Source of the DNA: Anastrepha obliqua
Taxonomy: Eukaryota; Arthropoda; Insecta; Diptera; Tephritidae
DNA: 64,000 nucleotides
Direction of reading: 5' to 3'
NCBI RefSeq assembly: GCF_027943255.1
Contig: NC_072893.1
Coordinates: 41,686,001-41,750,000 of the forward strand
The position numbers and the translations under genes are program-made. The notes beneath the pieces were generated by a model that was not told the DNA's origin, made no database searches, and saw nothing but the letters and a program-made list of their open reading frames with translations. Of this stretch, positions 56,901 through 64,000 are shown one piece after another. How positions within the stretch are numbered: position 1 is the stretch's first letter; every line of letters starts with the position of its first letter.

Positions 56901-58163
56901 AAGGTTGGCCAAAAAATCTTGCGGTATTTTTATTGAATTTTCAATTGTTCATAAAATTGGTTATAATAATGCGATTTAAGTCAAATATGCGCCGTTTTGT
57001 TCGATGACGAGTTCACAACGAGATGCCAACTTCATAATGCCAATCTTATAGAAGCTCGCTTCCCTATTGTCAAAAAACTCGGAGAGCCAATTTTCACAGG
57101 ACTCTCTTGTGGACAACTTCCGACTATCAAGCTCGTTCGCCATGGACAGAAATAGATGGTAATCACTTGGTGCGAGATTCGGACTATACGGTGGATGTAA
57201 CAGAACCTCCCATCCGAGGTCCCGGAGCTTCTGGCGCGTCACCAAAGATGTGTGTGGCCTGGCGTTGTCCTGATGGAAGACAATTCGGCCTCTGTTGATC
57301 AAAGATGGCCTCTTCTGCATGAGTGCTGCATTCAAGCGGTCCAGTTGTTGGCAGTACATGTCCGAATTGAGCGTTTGGCCATAGGGGAGCAGCCCATAGT
57401 GGATGATTCCCTGCCAATCCCACCAAACACACAGAAGAACCTTCCTGGCCGTCAATCTAGGCTTGGCCACCGTCTGGGCAGCTTCACCTCTTTTCGACCA
57501 CGACCGTTTGCGCTTCACGTTGTCGTAAGTGACCCACTTTTCATCGCCAGTCACCATCCGCTTCAAAAACGGGTCGATTTTGTTGCGATTCAGAAGCGAT
57601 TCGCATGCATCCATACGGGCAAAAATGTTTTTTTGCGTCAAGTCGTATGGCACCCATACATCGAGCTTCTTTTTGAATCCAAGCTTCTTCAAATGGTTTA
57701 TAACGGTTTGTTGACTCATGCCCAGCTCTTGGCCGATGCTACGGCTGCTACTATGCCGGTCTCTTTCGATCAATTCAGCGATTTTATCGCAATTTTCGAC
57801 GACAGGCCTTCCGGACCGTGGCGCATCTTCGATCACCTCTGCACCAGAACGAAAACGTTGAAACCAACGGTGTGCGGTGGAAATAGAAACTGTATCGGGT
57901 CCATAAACTGCACAAATTTTATTGGCAGCATGAGATGCATTTTTGCCTTTATCGTAGTAGTACTGTAAAATATGCCGTATTTTCTCTTTATTTTGCTCCA
58001 TGTTTGCGACGCTAGAACTCACGAACGACTAAAAGCAAACAACAATTAATCAAACACGTGTTAGCACGTGAAAAGAGCTTTCCAAAAAGCTCTAGCGTGA
58101 ACCGATGCGACGAATACAACTAGAACTACGCGCTTGCAAAGACAAGACTTTTTGGCCAACCTT
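56901..58163 (-). mobile_element. Complete mariner element
   Basis: Inverted termini AAGGTTGGCCAAAAA(A/G)TCTTG lie at 56901 and, on the minus strand, from 58163. TA duplications are at 56899-56900 and 58164-58165. The length of 1263 bp is right for mariner. It carries one uninterrupted transposase gene (56976-58001, minus), with a 5' untranslated region of about 160 bp and a 3' one of about 75 bp. It is the youngest-looking and only intact element in the window. Whether it is active depends on terminus and residue details I cannot test. Confidence 0.95.
56976..58001 (-). CDS. Mariner transposase, intact, 341 aa
   Basis: A DDD-type transposase that would act in the nucleus to cut and paste the mariner element at TA sites. 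The first ATG is at 58001; the frame stays open to 58022 but only through a GTG. In order: helix-turn-helix domain, residues about 5-110 (ILQYYYDKGKNASHAANKIC; SIGQELGMSQQTVINHLKKL); linker WVPYDL at 116-121 (usual WVPHEL); first catalytic Asp153 in MVTGDEKWVTYDN; second Asp245 in VFHQDNARPHTS; third Asp280 in LAPSDYHLF. There are 34 residues between the last two, the DD34D signature. The motif YSPDLAPSD is changed to YSPNLAPSD (Asn275); that position is conserved but is not the catalytic aspartate. The length matches family norms (about 340-350). Motifs lean towards the cecropia/mellifera groups (inference). No stop or frameshift is seen. Confidence 0.95.
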   Translation of the reverse strand: MEQNKEKIRHILQYYYDKGKNASHAANKICAVYGPDTVSISTAHRWFQRFRSGAEVIEDAPRSGRPVVENCDKIAELIERDRHSSSRSIGQELGMSQQTVINHLKKLGFKKKLDVWVPYDLTQKNIFARMDACESLLNRNKIDPFLKRMVTGDEKWVTYDNVKRKRSWSKRGEAAQTVAKPRLTARKVLLCVWWDWQGIIHYGLLPYGQTLNSDMYCQQLDRLNAALMQKRPSLINRGRIVFHQDNARPHTSLVTRQKLRDLGWEVLLHPPYSPNLAPSDYHLFLSMANELDSRKLSTRESCENWLSEFFDNREASFYKIGIMKLASRCELVIEQNGAYLT

Positions 58164-60122
58164 TATAATAATTACAGAATAAATAATTGATTTATAAGAA
58201 AGAAAAATAAATAAATTAATAATCAAAGCACGTGAACATGGTGAGGTACTATATATTAATTTTTCGCAGGCTGTATGTGCAAGAATGGTGCCGGACCTAC
58301 TCCTGCCTGCGTGCGAGCCACCATGGCTGTCAAATAAGCGAACGCGCGCAACGGAAACGGAAACGCATTCAAATGGAATCATATCTGCGGCCAAAGCACA
58401 ATTTACGCGATGCACAAAAGCAAAATCTAAAACAATAAAAGCAGCTAACAAATCGAAAAATCCCTCACCAACAATCAAAGTAAACAAAATCAGCAAACAG
58501 TGGCGTACGTACAAACATATGAACGCCGGCAGCATTCGCATTTGATGGTGGTAACTCTGCTCCTGCGTATTCCCTGTCTGCCACACAGTCGATACTAAAT
58601 TTGTGCTCGTTTGTGGTATGCAACAATTTCGCGGATTTTTAATTTTGAAATCGTTTGACGTAGAATTCCACTCCACGCCACTTCTTCTACCATTTCCTAT
58701 GCTCCCCCACTAAACATTTTGCTCTTAAATAATTTTTGAAGTCTTTGGCGCTTAGGGCTGTCCACTTGCTTTATGGTTTTTTTTTTTTTGTGTCTTTGGT
58801 TTTGTGTCTTTCTCTATTTGCTTCTTCTTTCCATTTGTTTATGATTGCTTGTTTCTTTCGATTTTGCCCGCACTTCAATTTCCGTTATTCGCCTGAAAAT
58901 GTGCGTTGCGTTTACCATCAAATTTGAAAATATTTTGTGTGGAATTGAAAATTTTCATTGTTGGCGCCAATAGGCGAGGATCGACAGGCGTTCCAGTGCT
59001 GTCCCAAACAGGACGTGAAATGCTGAAATCGCCCAGAGGTGTCGAGCGCTGAAATTGAGTTGAAATGTTGGAATTTGGCGTGAAAATTAAGAAAATATCT
59101 TCTTTTATTCTAGTTTGGGCTTTAACTCCGCCCTGTCACCCACGCGTGGGGTAGATGAGGAAAAAAGTGAATTTGTGCTTTTACTACTGTGAATTTTCTG
59201 GTGCTGCTTTAACCTTAAAGCATTCAATGGATTTATTGATTTTTCTTTGCTCAGCTGCTCAACGAACCGCTGCTACTTCTCTTCTAGCTTCTCATTGTCG
59301 CTGTAATTAAAGCTTAGCCGGCTCATTTTAATGGAAATTATTGCATTATTTTGACAGCTACGTGGTATAGTTGTCGCTTTTAATGATGTTTGTGGTTGCA
59401 GACACTTGACGAAAACGTGTCGTTGTTCTTGCGCGCCACAACAAATAGTGGTGGGTCATTATTAAAACCGACAGACATTGGATAGTGGCTCGACAGATAG
59501 AAACTTCATGAAAACTCTACTATTATCTAATTTGGTTTGCTGCTATGCCAACGCGGCGTCGAGCTAAGCAGAGCGGAATGAAATTTGGTTGAGCTAAGTT
59601 CCTTTGGTGGTAGCACAAATGACATTTCTGAACGTATTACTGGTGGTAGCCAACTAATGGATTTATTGAAGAACTTGAGGCGGTGAAGCAAACACAAGCT
59701 AGTAGCTGAATGAAATAAAGTTGTGCAGCTTAGGGATGTAAATAAAAAAAATGTAATTGCTTTCGATTTATTTAGTATATACAGACCAGTTAAGTAGTTA
59801 TCAATAGTAATGAATAGTACTTGTTAAAGGATATTTTTAGATAATCATTTAATGTTTAAATATTTTAATTTACATCCTTTTAATTATAAATAATTAATGA
59901 CTTTCACAAAACAAATGCAATAAATTCAATAACTTTTTTTTAATTACATGATTAACCTAACTATTCGGTTACTTTTTGTTATTTTCAATTAGTTTTGGTT
60001 TTTTTTTTATTTTTCAATAGCTTTTCTTATTTTAACTCTGTTATTGATTTCTGAGATTTTCAATTGAGGGTGTTGTCAGAGCTGCACCAATGTTTCCCCT
60101 TCAAAATTTGTTTCGGAAAGTA
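58164..60122. other. Spacer, no gene recognised
   Basis: AT-rich and CA-rich spacer. Minus-strand frame 58092-58676 overlaps the mariner end and is not recognised. Around 59100-59720 the sequence has mixed composition but I see no exon-like frame, RNA gene or element end. Confidence 0.5.
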
Positions 60123-60379
60123 AAGGGTGGTTAAATTTCAATGGCCGACGTTGAATGTGAACCACACCGTTGGCCTTTTTTCATAGAGTTTATTTGGAAG
60201 AAAAGATGTACGTCGATAAGCCAGCAACAATTCAAGAGCTAAAGGATGAGATATTATAATTCGGCACATTAACGGCATAGAACCTCAATTATGCCTCAGT
60301 GTCATCGAAATTTGGAACATTTGGCCGATGTTTTACTCCATACGAATTTGAGCCATACCCTTGAAACTTAACCACCCTT
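60123..60379 (+). mobile_element. DD41D family A miniature (257 bp)
   Basis: The termini AAGGGTGGTTAAATTTCAAT and CTTGAAACTTAACCACCCTT are flanked by TA (60121-60122 and 60380-60381). The interior is a collapsed version of the C-terminal coding region seen at 5971 and 33554 (MYVDKPATIQELKDEI and on to LADVLLH), with an insertion of ATTATA and deletions. It is a MITE-sized end point of the deletion series. Confidence 0.9.
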
Positions 60380-60837
60380 TATTTCCGTGCTAGTTTTAAG
60401 ATCGCATTGCAAAGCCACACGTTTTTTCGTGGCTAAGTTATGATAGCGGGCCTAAAAGCCAATACATCTTCGCTTTTTTTTTTTGGGGAGGGTCCATGTT
60501 TGTCTTCCTGAATTCCTACTGTCCAGAATTTTAACTTGTGAGTATAGAAATGATGTTCGTTTTGCACTAACTCAGTTTTCCTACAAGGCTTTTATTGGTA
60601 TGCTTTCTACTTATGAGGTTGGTAATATGTACAATACTCGTATACCTGAGTGATTAAATTCTAAACAGATGCTGTATGTCAACTGACAGATTTATCGCGT
60701 TAGGTTATTGCTATTCGAAAGCTTTTTCTGCAGATTTATAATACCTCTGCGCCTAAGGAGCTCTGTATATTTAAGAATTACTAAACTACCGCATACTTGC
60801 TGGGCTCTGCTCTGAAAGAATGCATTCATTTTTCAGT
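60380..60837. other. Spacer, no gene recognised
   Basis: AT-rich sequence without recognisable coding, termini or repeats. Confidence 0.5.
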
Positions 60838-62060
60838 TTTAGGTTAAGTTAGGTTAGAGACAGCGATGCCACATAGACCACGAAATGAGTCCGTTGTGAG
60901 CCGCAGCGGCTGGGGCTACATTCCCTTTCCATATTGAACCACCCTGAACTTTTGACAATGCGTAAAAGGTTGTTGATGCCTAAAGTTTATAGATTATCTA
61001 TATTCATTAAGAAGTAGGATTTAAAATATCGGTTCCTGCTTCTGGCTAGAGCCGGGCATGTGCAAAAAAGGTGTTGAATTGTTTCCAACTCCTCCTCATT
61101 TCTGCAGTTACGACGGAGAATGTCCCGTGAGGGCCCCTACTAGGGTCCTGATCTGAAGTCTACTCAGTTTTATAATACTCTTGGACAGACGTAAGTTTAG
61201 CCTTGGCCATGTTTGCCTAGCAATTTCACAGGTGTTAACGCTAATCCATCTTTGATTTGCAGAACTGATTAGTGCGTCCCTAATGAGAAGCTTACAAGTT
61301 GCGAGAGGTACTCCCATAAAATTACATATCATCTCTTGAAAGTTGGTCAGCCCTACAGTTCACTGGTATATCTCTGTGGCCTCGAACTCAGCATAAGATG
61401 ATACGATATTTTTGGGCCATCTCATTAAGAGATTAGCGACAATGTAAGACACTCCTTGATGTTATTTGGTAGTCATCCAAGCTCCGTAGGGCAGCTTGGT
61501 TGTCTGATAGAAGCCTAACCATTTTAAGGCTTCATGAATAGCGTTTATTTCCGCTTGAAAAACACTACAGTGAACCGTTAGTTCTCCCCATCTTACACCG
61601 GTGTCCATTTTAGATCCGTCCGTGTAGATCTTAACGGGTGTGTTGGGTGATGGATCTTCTTCAAGCCATTCCAGTCTAAAAGGGATTTCCATTAATAAAT
61701 TCTTTTCGAAGCAGAGAATGAGAGTGTGATAGTCACAATCACTGAGTATATCAGTATTGGAGTCTGATTGGTTTTTGAAGCTTGCTTAGTTCAACCGTCC
61801 ACTAGGGTTGGGTTTACCCCCTCAGTCTTCTTATGGGACAGGCTTCAGCTAAGGCAGTATTCATGTTGTAGGTAATCTTGCCGACCAAATTTTCTAGTCC
61901 TTCTATGCTTTGTGGTACAACAGATGGACATGTTTCTAGGGTAACCCCGATACAATCTACATATGTACTTTTCCCAGTCTGTTTCCTGATATTTCTACCA
62001 GGCTTAGGTTTCGGTAGTTTTATCAGTTTTGCGTGCCACCTTAAATCAGAGAAGCGATGA
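60838..62060 (-). pseudogene. RNase H LINE that has lost its RT
   Basis: From 62060 downward the minus strand reads RWHAKLIKLPKPKPGRN, TALAEACPIRRLRG then a stop, TQPWWTVELSKLQK. This is the linker before RT in these LINEs (..ACP.......PWW...L..LR). It passes within about 60 bp to RNase H (PVKIYTDGSKMDTGVRWGEL, HCSVFQAEINAIHEALKWLG near 61690-61500), so the whole RT is deleted. The C-terminus is open at 61108-61332 (RWISVNTCEIARQTWPRLNL, LSRLQIRTLVGALTGHSPS), then NCRNEEELETIQHLFCTCPA near 61060. It ends CTAACCTAACTTAACCTAAA at 60838. Confidence 0.75.
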
Positions 62061-63489
62061 AATTCGCTGTAAAAACCTTCGGTTGCTGATTGTTTTTTAA
62101 CTTAATTTTCGATTATATTTAACACAGCAAATAAAATGTTCCCCAAATTATTTTGTATTTTTACCAAGTTTTGGAAAAAAAAAACTTTACTCATACCCTA
62201 ATGCAGCCGAGTCAGAAGAACCCTGCTGAGTTGGTGTACCGAAAACATGTAAATAAAATGTAGAGTATTTACTCAAGAAACGCAATCCTTCCACCGATGT
62301 AATTTACTTTTTCTTAATTATTCCACACCTCAGCTGCCTCAGAATATTTCAGGTGTACAATTGTGTCTTCATAAGCAAACACAGCTGACAATATTACAAT
62401 TTGAAAGTTAGAAATTATTCATTCTCATTAGATATTTTCAATTTTATTAACAACCAAACCAACATCCTTCTGCATTCGAAATATCTGAAAGCCACATCTC
62501 AGCTTTGAATGTTGCGCCGGAGAAGGTGAGCCAAAAAGGAGCTTTATTTGTTCAGGTTCATGGCCAGGAATCTGCCAGCCAAAATGTATGCAAAGCTTTT
62601 AATTGGATTCCACATTTAGCCTTTTGGCGCAAAGTGCGTAGTGTTGGCAGTTCATTTTATTTATCACTTCAGTGACTTCATAAAGAATTTTTTGAAAATA
62701 ATTTTAGTTTTCTCAGCGACTTTTTAAAGCATTTGTTGCATAACTTATTTAATTTCCATTTTAAATATGCCATATTTTAAATTTTAGCTGAAGCGTCGGT
62801 TTTGCTAAAAAATTAGAAACTTTACCACTTAGTATTCATGGCAAGTTGTTGTAGTTGTTAAATTAAAAAAAAAATATTTTAAACACAATAACACTTACAC
62901 ATATTTTTTTGTAGTTAGCGCATCATAAAATCATTTGGAAACTTACCTGAAAATAAAAGAAGGAAAATGTGCAAATTATTGTAATAATTTTTTAAATGAT
63001 TGCATTCAGAGTAAAAAAATTTCACAATATTATTGAGTGGTTTTTGCTTCTAAAAATGATCATTTTCATACGTGAAAAAAAAACAAAATACCAAATACAA
63101 ATTTGATAAATGGAAGCTGAGTACTGCCCTACAGAGTCATTCTTTTTTCACAATACCTCAACCAGTCTAAGTTTCTTAAGAAACCTAAAATAGTACCAGG
63201 CAGGGCTGCGCCTATGTGACTCACCCAGCAGCATACGGTCATGATACTTACTCCTCCTTCTCGCTATGGCATCGAAAAGCCTTGGAAAAGCAAGTGTGCT
63301 GACGTATCTTGGGACAAGTCACAGAGACGACAGCAGTCATGAGGCCATATGACGAACTCGCGCAGCTGACATCACAGTCACAGTCACCACTAAAAACGCC
63401 TTTCGATATTCTCAGCTTGTTGTTACGGATTTTTATGATTTATCATAAATATCATGCAATCATGTCAGAGTGTTTTCTTTTCTTGTGGG
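62061..63489. other. Spacer, no gene recognised
   Basis: AT-rich spacer. The 63-residue frame at 63309-63500 is not recognised, and CAGTCACAGTCAC at 63373-63390 is a short direct repeat. No element ends were seen. Confidence 0.5.
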
Positions 63490-63606
63490 TAGGTAAGTGA
63501 AATGGTTGAAGTACCACGCAGGCACTCCTCAAGTAGTACGAAAGCGCCGTTTTGGTGCCATTATGAGACGTAAAACAGGCAGATATCTGCAACCAGCCAG
63601 AGCTGA
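63490..63606 (-). repeat. LINE 3' UTR remnant, second copy of the 39.3-kb tail
   Basis: Aligns with 39348-39460 on the plus strand (GTAGGTAAGTGAAATGGTTG, CTCAAGTAGTACGAAAGCGC, CAGGCAGATATCTGCAACCA). Only the untranslated end remains, so it is a severely 5'-truncated LINE insertion in the minus orientation. Confidence 0.7.
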
Positions 63607-63927
63607 GTTTGGGAATTGAATGACAAGGAGTTATTCATCCAACTTGGTTTTTGAATAACTTTTTTACTCAATTACAACAACTAATTTGGGTGATGAAAAT
63701 CTTTATTTTGACCTTTGTGCGTTCCATTGCTTGTTGCTTGTATACTGCAGCTGTCTTGTTTCCAAATACGATTGACGTACGACGCCAGTTGCAAAAATTA
63801 GAAGCCTTCCGAGAGGGTGATTAATTTTTTTACTTTTTTTTTTTTTGAATTCAGCCACAGTTTGTTTGCTTGATGCAGAAGATTACCTCGAAACAAAAAC
63901 TATACAAAACAGTCTGTTTTTTTTTTT
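63607..63927. other. AT-rich spacer
   Basis: No gene or repeat recognised apart from T runs. Confidence 0.5.
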
Positions 63928-64000
63928 GAAACCTCTTAGGCGTCGATGGACGAGCGAAAATGGATAATAAAATTTCAGGGCCATGCAACGTTTTGGGTAT
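63928..64000 (+). repeat. 73-bp dispersed repeat, copy 2
   Basis: Direct-orientation match to 2253-2325 with about 7 differences. It reaches the window edge, so its true right limit is unknown. A T tract precedes it here, whereas copy 1 is preceded by GATTTTTTAAGT. Confidence 0.7.

Noticed and set aside
57170..57200. YSPNLAPSD in the intact mariner as a lost catalytic aspartate
   Set aside because: The catalytic third Asp of DD34D enzymes is the one in PSDYHLF, 34 residues after the second Asp, and it is present. The Asn replaces a conserved but non-catalytic position.
57252..57968. 238-residue plus-strand frame
   Set aside because: It is the antisense shadow of the intact mariner transposase.
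1..64000. LTR retrotransposons, piggyBac or a host gene
   Set aside because: I found no paired long direct repeats with TG...CA ends, no gag/protease/integrase motifs, no TTAA-flanked ends and no exon with a recognisable host domain. I could not run a homology search, so small exons may be missed.

Overview
The window looks like TE-rich, gene-poor euchromatin of a higher fly. A tephritid fruit fly is my best guess, judging from the mix of degenerate Tc1/mariner elements, RNase H-bearing and RTE-like LINEs, a tRNA-derived SINE, (TTTTA)n and (ATGT)n microsatellites, and CA- and AT-rich spacer. I found no convincing host exon on either strand, so the region is probably intergenic or lies inside a very large intron. 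Essentially all recognisable coding sequence belongs to transposable elements, and nearly all of it is broken.

Layout. 1-7.6 kb: spacer with two deletion derivatives of DD41D-type mariner relatives (942-1626 and 5971-6350), an orphan mariner end (2888-2978) and small RT and transposase scraps. 7.6-11.3 kb: a minus-strand LINE corpse split by a SINE, an unclassified repeat, and a second plus-strand LINE that inserted cleanly with a 13-bp target duplication. 12.4-19.8 kb: RTE-like LINE scraps, an inverted pair of about 225-bp repeats, an RNase H LINE tail and a second copy of the first DD41D family. 21.1-22.4 kb: a near full-length but dead mariner. 22.4-25.5 kb: spacer. 25.5-33.1 kb: several RNase H LINE 3' portions and SINE copies. 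33.6-38.1 kb: a 908-bp DD41D element, a Tc1/mariner remnant, and a composite of a transposon interrupted by an RTE-like LINE. 39.3-47.6 kb: LINE tails, a dimeric tRNA-like repeat, an ATTCGAAT-rich hAT-type foldback element, two R1-like LINE tails, and a LINE interrupted by a transposase. 49-53.2 kb: more LINE tails, then two long (TTTTA)n arrays on either side of the 3' end of a LINE with the restriction-like-endonuclease type of C-terminus. 55.3-58.2 kb: a Tc1-like element containing RTE sequence, then a complete mariner with an intact 341-codon transposase, the only intact transposase or RT gene in the window. 60.1-64 kb: a 257-bp DD41D miniature, an RNase H LINE that has lost its RT, and repeat tails.

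The genes do not form a pathway. What the window records is a history of insertion: element-in-element nesting, deletion derivatives that keep their termini and TA duplications, and LINE 3' ends that repeatedly finish in TAACC/TTAGG-like tails. The best leads are the LINE flanked by (TTTTA)n arrays, the intact mariner, the hAT foldback element and the two DD41D families with deletion series. All clade names come from motif reading alone and were not checked by database search.
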